From: Chitinispirillales bacterium
Lineage (GTDB): Bacteria; Fibrobacterota; Chitinivibrionia; Chitinivibrionales; Chitinivibrionaceae
Direction of reading: 5' to 3'
NCBI GenBank assembly: GCA_031254455.1
Contig: JAIRUI010000086.1
Span: 1-57,249, forward strand
Length of the DNA: 57,249 nt
Shown here: in pieces, positions 49,548-57,249 of the stretch
Numbering within the stretch: the first letter of the stretch is position 1
Layout of the letters: each line of letters opens with the position of its first letter
Program-made: the position numbers and the translations under genes
Notes under the pieces: generated by a model
The model's database searches: none
Seen by the model: only the letters and a program-made list of their open reading frames with translations
Told to the model about the DNA's origin: nothing

Positions 49548-50834
49548 ATGAAATGGAAAGTAAAAAAGTCGGTTTTGAACGGGACGATTGAAATTCCCGC
49601 TTCAAAATCGCATACGATTCGTGCGTTACTTATCGCATCGCTTGCGGAGGGCGAATCGGTAATTAAAAAACCGCTTTTAACGGGTGACGGATTTTCTGCG
49701 CTTAACGCCGCAAAGGCAATCGGTGCAAAAACGCAGCAAAAAGAAGACGGGTTGCACGTTTTCGGCGTCGGAAAGAATGTAAATTTAGCGAAATCCGTGA
49801 ATATGGAAAATTCCGGGACGGGAACAAACATGTTTTCGGCGGCTGCGGCGCTGGGAGAAACGCCTATAACGTTCGACGGCGATGATTCTTTGCGCACAAG
49901 ACCGATGGAGAGTTTACTTTCGGCTTTGGAAAAAATGGGCGCAAAGGTTGAATACCACAAGAAATTCGGCGGACCGCCTTTTACTGTTTGCGGAAAAATA
50001 AGCGGCGCAAAAATTGAAATAGACGGAAACAATTCGCAGTATCTTTCCGCTTTGCTTTTGGTCGCTCCGCTTTTGAAGGGTAAAACTCAAATTTCTCTTA
50101 AAACGCTTTTTGAACGTCCTTATGTGAAAATGACGCTTTGGTGGCTTGACAAAATGAGAATAAACTATTCGGCGGATTTTGAAAATTTGGAGTTTACCGT
50201 AGAAGGCGGACAAAAATACGTCCCGATAAAAGAAACGATTCCCGGAGACTTTTCTTCAGCTACGTTTTCGGCGGTCGGAGCGGTTTTGACAGGTGGGAAA
50301 ATCGATATTCGCAATATAGATTTTTCTGACCCGCAGGGTGACAAAGAAATATTTCGGATTATAGAAAAAATGGGTGCAAAAGTCGAAAAAACTCAAAACA
50401 CGGCGACTGTTTCAAGAAGCGGTGATTTGCACGGTTTGGAAATAGACTTAAACGCTATGCCTGACGCTATTTGCGCTTTGGCTGTTTTGGCGACGCAGGC
50501 AAAAGAACCGACAAAAATATACAATGTCGCCCAAGCGCGAATCAAAGAGACCGACAGGATTAGTCTTATGACGCGGGAACTTGGGAAAATGGGTGCGAAG
50601 ATCGAAGAATTTCCCGATGCGATGACGATCTATCCGTCAAAACTAAACGCGGCAAATGTCAGCGGATACGGCGATCACAGAGCGGTTATGGCGCTGACAC
50701 TGGCGGGAATGGCGGCAAGCGGCGAGACGATTATCGACACCGTACAGGCGGCGGACGTGACTTATCCCTCGTTCAAAGACGACTTTTCGGCGATTGGCGC
50801 AAAGATTGAAATTTCGGGGCAATCTTTTGCCTAA
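49548..50834 (+). CDS. aroA: 3-phosphoshikimate 1-carboxyvinyltransferase (EPSP synthase)
   Basis: A 428-aa shikimate-pathway enzyme joining shikimate-3-phosphate and PEP. The N-terminal PASKSHTIRALLIASLAEGES keeps the Lys/Ser/Arg trio; others are SLRTRPMESLLSALEKMGA, DGNNSQYLSALLLVAPLL, DFSSATFSAVGAVLTGG, IKETDRISLM and DHRAVMALTLAGMAA. The glyphosate-site loop, usually NAGTAMRPL, reads NSGTGTNMF: the arginine and proline are missing. This resembles atypical EPSPS classes. It remains the best call because the rest of the motifs fit EPSPS better than UDP-GlcNAc enolpyruvyltransferase (MurA). The stop overlaps the convergent methyltransferase stop by 4 nt. Confidence 0.9.
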   Translation: MKWKVKKSVLNGTIEIPASKSHTIRALLIASLAEGESVIKKPLLTGDGFSALNAAKAIGAKTQQKEDGLHVFGVGKNVNLAKSVNMENSGTGTNMFSAAAALGETPITFDGDDSLRTRPMESLLSALEKMGAKVEYHKKFGGPPFTVCGKISGAKIEIDGNNSQYLSALLLVAPLLKGKTQISLKTLFERPYVKMTLWWLDKMRINYSADFENLEFTVEGGQKYVPIKETIPGDFSSATFSAVGAVLTGGKIDIRNIDFSDPQGDKEIFRIIEKMGAKVEKTQNTATVSRSGDLHGLEIDLNAMPDAICALAVLATQAKEPTKIYNVAQARIKETDRISLMTRELGKMGAKIEEFPDAMTIYPSKLNAANVSGYGDHRAVMALTLAGMAASGETIIDTVQAADVTYPSFKDDFSAIGAKIEISGQSFA

Positions 50835-51592
50835 ATTTTTTTGCAAACCGCAATAAGAGACAGCCCCGGCAAACGGATAAATATTTTGTCGAGTATTCTA
50901 TTTATCGCGAAATCCAAATTCAAGATCGTTTTGATAAATATCGTTAAAAAGTGATTTTCCGAATAATTCCACTTGTTGCTTTTGTAATCGGATTTTTCTT
51001 TTTTAAGAAAAGATAATAGGCATGATAAAAACAAAGTTGTGTAAAAATAGTGGCAGCATTCAACTTTTATATCGCGTCGTTTCAGCAAATTTATCAATTG
51101 CTTTCGACCGTATCTACGGTAATGCCGCGCTCTAACGTCATGTGCGGAAAATAAAAATTGAAATGCGGGAACGGTTATCAATATTGCGCCGCCGCTTTTC
51201 AGTTTGTCCGCCGCCGTGTTGAAAAAAGCGGCGTCGTCTTCAATGTGTTCCAATACGTCCATCATGACCATGCAGTCTAATTCGTTTTGAGGTAATTTGT
51301 TTATATCGTTAAGATATTTTATTCCGTTTTCTATGACGCACCCTTCTGGAAATAATATATCGACCGCATAAATATTTTCATCTACAAACGTCTTCAGTTT
51401 TTTTGTGTAAAAAGTATGACGTGCGCCGATATCCGCAAGATTATGTAATTTTCTATTTTTGAGAACGCTTAAAACACATTCTCTCCTTGATAAATACCAA
51501 GGATGTCGAAGAACGTTTTCATCGTCTGGAAGACCGAAGCCTGTCGATTTATTGTTTGTGTCGTTTTGTGTAATGGGGAGGGGCGTTCTCAT
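50831..51592 (-). CDS. Class I SAM-dependent methyltransferase
   Basis: A 253-aa protein from the ATG at 51592 (AAGGAA 9 nt upstream). It has a degenerate motif I (LADIGARHTFYTKKLK), acidic motif II (VDILFPEGC), a clear motif after it (LDCMVMMDVLEHIEDDAAFF) and GGAILITVPAFQFLFSAHDV, with a conserved RHYRRYGRKQL. This last pattern is typical of Methyltransf_23 proteins found in surface-polysaccharide clusters. A C-terminal hydrophobic segment (FYTTLFLSCLLSFL) may contact the membrane. The substrate is unknown. Confidence 0.8.
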   Translation of the reverse strand: MRTPLPITQNDTNNKSTGFGLPDDENVLRHPWYLSRRECVLSVLKNRKLHNLADIGARHTFYTKKLKTFVDENIYAVDILFPEGCVIENGIKYLNDINKLPQNELDCMVMMDVLEHIEDDAAFFNTAADKLKSGGAILITVPAFQFLFSAHDVRARHYRRYGRKQLINLLKRRDIKVECCHYFYTTLFLSCLLSFLKKEKSDYKSNKWNYSENHFLTIFIKTILNLDFAINRILDKIFIRLPGLSLIAVCKKI

Positions 51593-51685
51593 TAGCAAAT
51601 TCCTTTTTTTAAAATATTTTAACGCAGAAAATACATAATTTTATCGGTTTAAAGTCAAGGAAAAGATAATCCGAGTCATAAAAAA

Positions 51686-52975
51686 CTACAACAAATCCGC
51701 TTCAAAAAAATTCTTTGCCGAATTATATTTTCTCAAAACAACCTCGACAATCTGGTTTTTTCTAAAATTTGGATTTTTTTCACCTTTTACCCGCAGATAA
51801 TTTTGCGTAATTCCGCTCAATTCTCTTTCGGTTTCTATAATAATTTTCTGCGTCTTTGAAATTTGCAAATTTGCAAAATTTTGCCTTTGCAAAACGAACA
51901 ATTCTCGTAAAATCTCGCTTCTTTGTTTTTTTATTTTTTCAGGAATTTGATTTTTCATGGCTGCGGCTGGCGTTTGAGGGCGTAAAGAATACATAAAAAC
52001 GTGTCCGTAATTAAATCCGAATTTTTGGATGTTTTCTTTCGTTTTGATAAAATTTTCTTCGCTTTCATTTGGAAATCCCACAATAAAATCGCCGCCTAAA
52101 TTCAATTCCGGTATGAATTTTCGATATTTTTGCAAATTTTCAAACAAATTTTCGATCGCTTTCGGATTTCTATTCATTAAAGTTAAGATTTCTGGAGAAA
52201 GCGATTGAACCGCCACGTGCAAGTGCCTGCAAATTTGCGGATTTTCTGCCATAAACTCAAACAATTTTTCATCGCAATCGTCAGGATTCATTGACGATAG
52301 TCGTAAGCGGATTTTGTCGTTAATCGAAATAATTTTTTTTGCAACGTCCAAAAAATTTTGGCCTTCGTTTTGATATTGTCCGATATGGGTTCCGGCTAAA
52401 ACGATTTCGTTATAACCTAAATTTATAGAGTCTTTTGCAAGAGAAATTGTTTCGTTGAAATTCGCGCTTTTTGGCGTTCCGCGTAAGTATGGAACTATGC
52501 AATAACTGCAAAATGAGGCGCAGCCTTCCTGAATTTTTATTGAAAATCGTGTACGGTCGCAGGCTTGCGGCGGCTGGATTGTTTTTAAGATTTTTAATTC
52601 GGCGTTGTTTAAGTTTTCAACAAAACAACCTCCGTTTTCTTTGGATATTATGTTAAAAATATCGTTTTTTTTAGCGTTTCCGATTACAAATTCGACTTTT
52701 TGAAAATCTTTAGGCGATTGCTGCGCCAAACAACCCGTAACGACTATTTTGGCGTTTGGATATTTTTTCTTAAGACTATCTACAAATTTGAAATTTTTTT
52801 GCTGAGAAGTAAGAGTGACCGAGCAGGTGTTTACGATAATAAAATCAGCGTCGTCAAAATTTTTTTTATCATAAATTATTTCGAATCCGTTTGCTTGAAA
52901 CGACGACGCGACAGCGTCGATTTCTTCTTTATTTGTTCGGCAGCCAAACGAATAGAACGCCGCTTTTGCCGTCAT
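51686..52975 (-). CDS. mtaB: tRNA t6A37 methylthiotransferase MtaB
   Basis: A 429-aa radical-SAM enzyme that converts t6A to ms2t6A at position 37 of ANN-decoding tRNAs. The N-terminal UPF0004 domain has three cysteines (YSFGCRTN, VNTCSVT, TGCLAQ). The radical-SAM cluster is in QEGCASFCSYCIVPYLRG. A C-terminal TRAM domain starts near ISKTQKIIIETERE. The ATG at 52975 overlaps the mutL stop (ATGA), so translation is coupled; upstream in-frame starts lie inside mutL and are rejected. Confidence 0.92.
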   Translation of the reverse strand: MTAKAAFYSFGCRTNKEEIDAVASSFQANGFEIIYDKKNFDDADFIIVNTCSVTLTSQQKNFKFVDSLKKKYPNAKIVVTGCLAQQSPKDFQKVEFVIGNAKKNDIFNIISKENGGCFVENLNNAELKILKTIQPPQACDRTRFSIKIQEGCASFCSYCIVPYLRGTPKSANFNETISLAKDSINLGYNEIVLAGTHIGQYQNEGQNFLDVAKKIISINDKIRLRLSSMNPDDCDEKLFEFMAENPQICRHLHVAVQSLSPEILTLMNRNPKAIENLFENLQKYRKFIPELNLGGDFIVGFPNESEENFIKTKENIQKFGFNYGHVFMYSLRPQTPAAAMKNQIPEKIKKQRSEILRELFVLQRQNFANLQISKTQKIIIETERELSGITQNYLRVKGEKNPNFRKNQIVEVVLRKYNSAKNFFEADLL

Positions 52976-54762
52976 CTTAAAAATCTCTTTGCAATTTCGT
53001 TCAGAGAAATCTTTGAAAAAGTAGGTCGTCCGTGTGGACAAATATGGGGGTTTTTCGTTGAAAAAAGCGCAGTTAAGAGCGCGTTCATCTCCTGATTTTT
53101 AAGCGTATGTCCAAATTTTATCGCGGCTCCGCAAGCGTAAGACGCGGCGAAATGCCTATGAACCGACGATAATATCGCCGAATTGTTTTCGTGGATAAAC
53201 TGCGCCGCAATGTCTTCTATCGCCTCTTTTATTTGGCTCTCACGTGAAAAATCCGTAGGCATTGAATAAATTGCCACAGTATTTTTGCCAAAATCTTTAA
53301 TGTCAAATCCCGCTTTTGAAAAAAAATCACGAACAGATAAAATTATCTCTTTTTCAAACGGTTTCAATTCCATAGTTACGGGGAATATCAACGATTGCGA
53401 TTCAATCCCTTTTTCCATTCCGTCAAGAATTTTTTCGTATAAAATCCGCTCGTGCGCGGCATGCTGGTCAATCAAAAGCAAGCCGTCGGCAACCGAAACC
53501 GCAACATATCGATTGTGAATTTGAAAGCAAGGGACAGTATCCCAAGAATTTGCGTTAAGTCCTATTTCGGCAAATTTATCGTCAACAGTTTCCGCCGGAA
53601 TCAAACTCATAAACGGCATCGAAATTTGCTGCGGTTTTTTTACGTTTTCGTCAAACTTCGGGTTTTCAATCAATTTGTATTTGCAATTTTGCGATTCTTC
53701 AAATGCAATTTTTTCTTTTGGCGTTTCGGACGAATATTGCAGATTTTGAACAGGATTTATCGTGTTTTTTTGATAAGTTTCCAATTCGTTGAAAACGGTG
53801 CGAAAAATAAAAGAAAAAAGCGATTTTTCATCGTCAAACTTTACCGTTTGTTTGGTCGGGTGAACGTTTACGTCTATTTTTGACGGCTCAATATCCAAAA
53901 AACAAAACCAAGACGGCTTATTTCCGTATGCCGAAATGAAACGTGAAAAACTTTCTCGAATTGCGCCGGCTATCGCGCCGTTGTCTATTTTGCGGAGATT
54001 TACATATAAATTTTGATATTTCGGCCTTGGTTTCGCTCCGCTCGGAGAACAGATATAAATTTGCGCCGACATTTCCGGATTTTCGTTTCCGCAATAGATT
54101 AAATCGTTTGCAAAATTTATTCCCGCAATTTGTGAGATTCTGGTTTTATGGTCTTGAACGGCCGGAACGTCATAGATTTTTTTGCCGTCCGCTATGCATG
54201 TAAAATGAATTGTTGGAAACGCCGTGAATATATCTTCCACCGTCGATAAAATAGAAAGTTTTTCGCTGTTTTCGGATTTTAAAAATTTTTTTCGCACGGG
54301 AAGATTAAAAAACAAATCACGGCATTCGACGCTCGTTCCTTTTAGATGAGCGACCGGTTCAACTTGGGAGAAATCTCCGCCGTTTGAAAAGATTTTATAT
54401 CCCGCTCCGTCGTTTGAAACGCTTGACGTAAGCGTCATTTTTGAAGCGCTTGCCACACTTGCGAGCGCTTCGCCTCTAAATCCCATTGTGGAAACGGCAT
54501 ACAAATCTTGTGCAGAATTTATTTTGCTTGTCGCGTGAGGAGTAAGCGCCAAAAGAAGTTGGTCCTTTTCTATTCCGCAACCGTTATCCGTGACTTTTAT
54601 TTTGCTTATTCCGCCGTTTTCAAAAAAAACCGAAATTTTGTCTGCACCCGAATCAATCGCGTTTTCAAGAAGTTCTTTTACAATTGACGACGGGCGCTCG
54701 ATAACTTCTCCGGCGGCGATTTGCTCGACGACATTTTTGGGTAGTAATTTTATTTGAGGCAT
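52972..54762 (-). CDS. mutL: DNA mismatch repair protein MutL (endonuclease type)
   Basis: A 596-aa mismatch-repair coordinator. The GHKL ATPase motifs are KELLENAIDSGAD, DNGCGI (residues 59-64) and STMGFRGEALAS. A transducer domain follows, then a linker and the C-terminal dimerisation domain. The latter contains LIDQHAAHERILYEK, which fits the Mn-dependent endonuclease motif DQHA(X)2E(X)4E, and CPHGRPTF, the conserved C-terminal zinc-site motif. The protein is therefore the nicking type used in bacteria without MutH. Coupled to mtaB. Confidence 0.97.
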   Translation of the reverse strand: MPQIKLLPKNVVEQIAAGEVIERPSSIVKELLENAIDSGADKISVFFENGGISKIKVTDNGCGIEKDQLLLALTPHATSKINSAQDLYAVSTMGFRGEALASVASASKMTLTSSVSNDGAGYKIFSNGGDFSQVEPVAHLKGTSVECRDLFFNLPVRKKFLKSENSEKLSILSTVEDIFTAFPTIHFTCIADGKKIYDVPAVQDHKTRISQIAGINFANDLIYCGNENPEMSAQIYICSPSGAKPRPKYQNLYVNLRKIDNGAIAGAIRESFSRFISAYGNKPSWFCFLDIEPSKIDVNVHPTKQTVKFDDEKSLFSFIFRTVFNELETYQKNTINPVQNLQYSSETPKEKIAFEESQNCKYKLIENPKFDENVKKPQQISMPFMSLIPAETVDDKFAEIGLNANSWDTVPCFQIHNRYVAVSVADGLLLIDQHAAHERILYEKILDGMEKGIESQSLIFPVTMELKPFEKEIILSVRDFFSKAGFDIKDFGKNTVAIYSMPTDFSRESQIKEAIEDIAAQFIHENNSAILSSVHRHFAASYACGAAIKFGHTLKNQEMNALLTALFSTKNPHICPHGRPTFSKISLNEIAKRFLR

Positions 54763-54777
54763 AAATTAACTCCGTTT

Positions 54778-55545
54778 CTACCGAGAAAATAATAAACGCT
54801 TAAATTGCCTTTGTCTTGCCGCCTCGTAAAGCAAAATTCCCATAGCGACCGAAACGTTAAGAGATTCGACTTCTTTTACCATGGGGATCGCGATGATTTT
54901 ATCACATAATTTTGATAGATACGCGGGTATTCCGTCATGTTCTCCGCCGGTGATAATAAGAACGGGATTTTTGAAGTTTACTTCCGACGGACTTGTTTCT
55001 CCTCGCCCGTCTGCGCCGATTATCTGAATACCGCACTCTTTCATTTTTTTTACAAGCGATTCAAGATTGTCCGGCTTAATCAAAACGGCGTTTTCAATTG
55101 TTCCTGCGGACGTTTTTGCGACAGTTCCGTTTAACGGTACGACACCTTTGCGTTCAAATAAAATCGCCGATACGCCGAATGCGCATGCGGAACGGATTAC
55201 CGCTCCCAAATTTCCAGGATCTTCTATTGCGGCGGGAAGAATAAAAAGCGGATTTTGAACGTTTTCAATAATTTCCCACAATTTTTTTTCATCGTCGTAA
55301 GGACGTATCGTGCGAAACGCCACTACTCCCTGATGCGGAAAATTATTCGACATTTTGCCGAGTTTGTTTTCCGGGATGCAGGCGTAAGAAATCTTTTCTT
55401 TTTTTACGGTTTTGAGCAATTCAAACAATTTTCCGGTTTTGTTTTTGTCGTTAAAATATATTTTGTCTATTGATTGACGGTTTTTGTTCACAAGTTCTTC
55501 GACCGCATAAATTCCGTAAATTATATTTGTTTCGTTTTGAGACAT
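54778..55545 (-). CDS. SpoU/TrmH-family RNA 2'-O-methyltransferase (RlmB-like)
   Basis: A 255-aa member of the SPOUT class with an N-terminal L30e-like substrate-binding domain (IIYGIYAVEELVNKNRQSID) and a knotted methyltransferase domain. Motif 1 is AAIEDPGNLGAVIRSACAFG, motif 2 LIITGGEHDGIP, motif 3 AIPMVKEVESLNVSVAMGIL. RlmB methylates G2251 of 23S rRNA; YacO/TrmH relatives look similar, so the target is not fixed. The ATG at 55545 is preferred; the upstream in-frame ATG at 55584 would overlap the divergent gene. Confidence 0.88.
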   Translation of the reverse strand: MSQNETNIIYGIYAVEELVNKNRQSIDKIYFNDKNKTGKLFELLKTVKKEKISYACIPENKLGKMSNNFPHQGVVAFRTIRPYDDEKKLWEIIENVQNPLFILPAAIEDPGNLGAVIRSACAFGVSAILFERKGVVPLNGTVAKTSAGTIENAVLIKPDNLESLVKKMKECGIQIIGADGRGETSPSEVNFKNPVLIITGGEHDGIPAYLSKLCDKIIAIPMVKEVESLNVSVAMGILLYEAARQRQFKRLLFSR

Positions 55546-55570
55546 TTTTACTCTGTTGAAAAGGTTAATT

Positions 55571-56131
55571 TTGGACGAAAACACAAAAGATACGCTACGA
55601 AAATACTATAGGGAAATAAGGCAAAAGGCTGTAGATAAAGAAAAATTATCTAAAATAATATGCGGACATATAAAAATTTTGAATTTTTACACAAACGCTT
55701 TGCGTCCGATTCTTTATTGGGCGTGCAAAAGTGAAGTTTCGCTTTTGGAAATTTGTGAAGAACGATGGGAAAAAAAAGAAAAGTTCGGACTTCCGCGATG
55801 TTTGGATAAAAACGGAAATATGGACGTTTTTGAAGCAAAAAAATATGAAATGTCGTTTGATTGCAACAAGGTTTTATCGCCTAACCCAAAAAATATTATT
55901 TTGCCTCGGGATATCGATTGTGTTTTTGTGCCTGCAATCGCTTTTGATAATTTCGGAAGGCGGCTTGGGCAGGGCGGCGGGTATTACGACAGGTTTTTGC
56001 GAAAATGCGGCGATGCGATAAAAATCGGCGTTTGTTTTTCGATGCAAATTTCGCAAGATCCGCTTCCAGAGGACGAAAAAGACGAACGCGTTTCAATAAT
56101 AATTTCGGAAAAAGGTATAATTAAAGTATGA
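55571..56131 (+). CDS. 5-formyltetrahydrofolate cyclo-ligase
   Basis: A 186-aa enzyme that recycles 5-formyl-THF to 5,10-methenyl-THF with ATP. It has the N-terminal LRKYYREIRQKAVDKEK, the central YWACKSEVSL and FGLPRCLDKNGNMDV, and the C-terminal signature VPAIAFDNFGRRLGQGGGYY followed by DRFL. A TTG start at 55571 has GAAAAGG 6 nt upstream; a TTG at 55556 is the alternative. The start lies 25 nt from the divergent RNA-methyltransferase start, so at least one promoter must be inside the neighbouring gene. Overlaps the next gene by 4 nt. Confidence 0.88.
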   Translation: MDENTKDTLRKYYREIRQKAVDKEKLSKIICGHIKILNFYTNALRPILYWACKSEVSLLEICEERWEKKEKFGLPRCLDKNGNMDVFEAKKYEMSFDCNKVLSPNPKNIILPRDIDCVFVPAIAFDNFGRRLGQGGGYYDRFLRKCGDAIKIGVCFSMQISQDPLPEDEKDERVSIIISEKGIIKV

Positions 56132-56940
56132 TAATTTTACAGATTTCTTTACTGTTAATACTTTTCTTAATATTGGTTGTTTTGTTTGTTGAAAATAAAT
56201 TTTCTTTTGATTTTTATTCCCCGAATATTTGGAATATTCGATGGGAAACGATATTTTTTAAGTATTCTTTCGGCTCAAACGGAAATAATTTTGATTTTTT
56301 CCTGAAATTCAAACATAAAGAAAAACTTAGACGAAAAACCGAAATAGAATTTCCAAAAGAATCAAAAGACTATTATGAAAGCGAACGCAAAACAGAAACA
56401 CATAGTCGGAAATCGAAATCGAAAATCAAAATTCAAAAACCGAAAAAACAACGACAAAAGTCCGAAAATTACAAGGAAAGCAATAATAGCGATTTACAAT
56501 TTTTAGATGAAGATGAAGAAAAAACGGAAGAAGAAAGAAATTGGTTTGATTTTATAAAAAAAATATGGGAAAAAGAAAAAAAACCGATTAAAGCGTTGCT
56601 CAAATTTGTTGCGACGGTTATAAAATTATCGTTAAAACTGCTGACTCCGGCGAAAATAGAATCAAATTTATTCGGCGGAGTTCGTGATCCGGCGGAAACG
56701 GGCTGGCTTTATTCTTTATTTATTTTATTTAATTCCTCTTTTGAAAACAACAAACGAATTTCACTTAAATTCATTCCGAATTTTGTTGAAAACGGATGGA
56801 AATTCGACGGACATATAATGTATAGTTTTTCGATAGCCGGAATATTTTTATTTATTTTTATAATTATTTTTCGCTTTCCGTATTTTGCTGTAATCAAATC
56901 GTTGTTCAGGTATCGAAAATTTATTTGGAAGAAAAACTGA
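56128..56940 (+). CDS. DUF2953-like membrane protein
   Basis: A 270-aa protein with an N-terminal TM (IILQISLLLILFLILVVLFV), a strongly charged Lys/Glu/Ser-rich middle (RKSKSKIKIQKPKKQRQKSE), and a C-terminal region LTPAKIESNLFGGVRDPAET with a second TM (FSIAGIFLFIFIIIFRF). The layout matches DUF2953 proteins (YtfI-like), of unknown function. The ATG overlaps the cyclo-ligase stop (ATGA), so translation is coupled. Confidence 0.75.
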   Translation: MIILQISLLLILFLILVVLFVENKFSFDFYSPNIWNIRWETIFFKYSFGSNGNNFDFFLKFKHKEKLRRKTEIEFPKESKDYYESERKTETHSRKSKSKIKIQKPKKQRQKSENYKESNNSDLQFLDEDEEKTEEERNWFDFIKKIWEKEKKPIKALLKFVATVIKLSLKLLTPAKIESNLFGGVRDPAETGWLYSLFILFNSSFENNKRISLKFIPNFVENGWKFDGHIMYSFSIAGIFLFIFIIIFRFPYFAVIKSLFRYRKFIWKKN

Positions 56941-57092
56941 AATCTTTACTCAGTCTCTTGACGCAAATATTATTTTAATTAAAGTTTTGGCTAAAATCAA
57001 ACAGAATAGACGGATGGAAATGGCGCATAATTACTTGAGAAACTTGACTTTTACAGAGGCGAATAGTATTTTATACTTGTATATTATGAATG
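56941..57092. other. Gene-free stretch before the terminal repeat
   Basis: I see no gene, no convincing terminator and no tRNA here. With the repeat array that follows, the last 309 bases of the window carry no supported gene. Confidence 0.7.
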
Positions 57093-57244
57093 TCTTCGGT
57101 CTTCGGTCTTCGGTCTTCGGTCTTCGGTCTTCGGTCTTCGGTCTTCGGTCTTCGGTCTTCGGTCTTCGGTCTTCGGTCTTCGGTCTTCGGTCTTCGTTCT
57201 TCGGTCTTCGGTCTTCGGTCTTCGGTCTTCGGTCTTTGGTCTTC
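57093..57244. repeat. Heptanucleotide tandem array, (TCTTCGG)n
   Basis: About 21 consecutive copies of TCTTCGG from 57093 to 57239, with one TCTTCGT (57191-57197) and one TCTTTGG (57233-57239), then a partial TCTTC. Because 7 is not a multiple of 3, all frames stay open on the minus strand and spell a repeating KTEDRRP peptide. The window ends 5 nt after the array, perhaps because assembly stopped there. Confidence 0.97.
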
Positions 57245-57249
57245 ATTTT

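Noticed and set aside
49511..50032. 173-aa minus-strand frame over the aroA start
   Set aside because: Antisense to conserved EPSP synthase codons; no start context.
57093..57244. Terminal array considered as a CRISPR
   Set aside because: The unit is 7 bp without spacers, and there are no cas genes in the window.
57031..57246. A 71-aa minus-strand frame of KTEDRRP repeats
   Set aside because: It is only the translation of the heptanucleotide array; a 7-nt unit keeps every frame open, and there is no ribosome-binding site.

Overview
The window reads as a chromosomal segment of an AT-rich, Gram-negative, fibre-degrading bacterium. It carries BamA, a tripartite RND efflux system, many signal-peptide and lipobox proteins, two tandem GH9 cellulase-type enzymes, DUF5683 membrane proteins and a GLUG adhesin ending in a FlgD/Ig-like domain. 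That combination fits Fibrobacterota or a related FCB gut lineage (Chitinispirillia-like). The placement is inference from gene content, not from a 16S comparison. Both window ends lie in repeats: the 3' end of a 16S rRNA gene on the left and a heptanucleotide tandem array on the right. These are typical contig break points.

Layout. 1-160: 16S rRNA 3' end followed at once by a terminator, with no tRNA or 23S gene after it. 0.3-6.0 kb: periplasmic adaptor, RND pump and TolC genes overlapping end to end. 6.1-7.5 kb (minus): a DapA/NanA-type aldolase and half of a GT9 glycosyltransferase. 7.7-10.6 kb: a small protein, ruvA, two shrunken remnants of a restriction-modification pair, ruvB and a DUF2905 gene. 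10.7-14.2 kb: two tandem GH9 proteins, the first lacking one of the two family aspartates.

14.3-27.9 kb is the accessory island, all on the plus strand, with tight stop/start coupling. It mixes phage-structural-looking beta-rich proteins, five short lipoproteins, a GT-A-like glycosyltransferase, a GNAT-like protein, several micro-genes and the GLUG adhesin. Some parts are duplicated: a shared C-terminal domain with an IPEFDESL motif, the RVQDLF small proteins, and a tail-fibre-like gene whose second copy is interrupted at a G10 tract. There is a dnaX-type slippery heptamer in the correct frame to fuse the first two genes. No integrase, terminase, portal, capsid or tape-measure gene is visible. 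It is therefore either a domesticated or decaying phage-derived module or an undescribed surface system.

28.0-33.7 kb: an EF-G, a secreted small protein, an alpha/beta-hydrolase lipoprotein, and an intact C5-methyltransferase/restriction-endonuclease/Vsr cassette ending near tRNA-Asp and tRNA-Val (minus). 34.0-39.9 kb (minus): a small membrane protein, a HAMP membrane protein coupled to a PgpH-type 7TM-HD phosphodiesterase, and three exported proteins of unknown role. 40.0-48.3 kb: a zinc-ribbon peptide, an outer-membrane beta-barrel, a PAC2 protein, a methyltransferase with an apparent AUA start, bamA (minus) and two DUF5683-like genes. 48.3-56.9 kb: gap, aroA, a methyltransferase, mtaB and mutL (coupled), a SpoU rRNA methyltransferase, 5-formyl-THF cyclo-ligase and a DUF2953-like protein. 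The window closes with about 21 copies of TCTTCGG.

Coordinates of starts were adjusted where a ribosome-binding site or signal peptide decided between candidates. All family assignments are from reading motifs; no database search was run.
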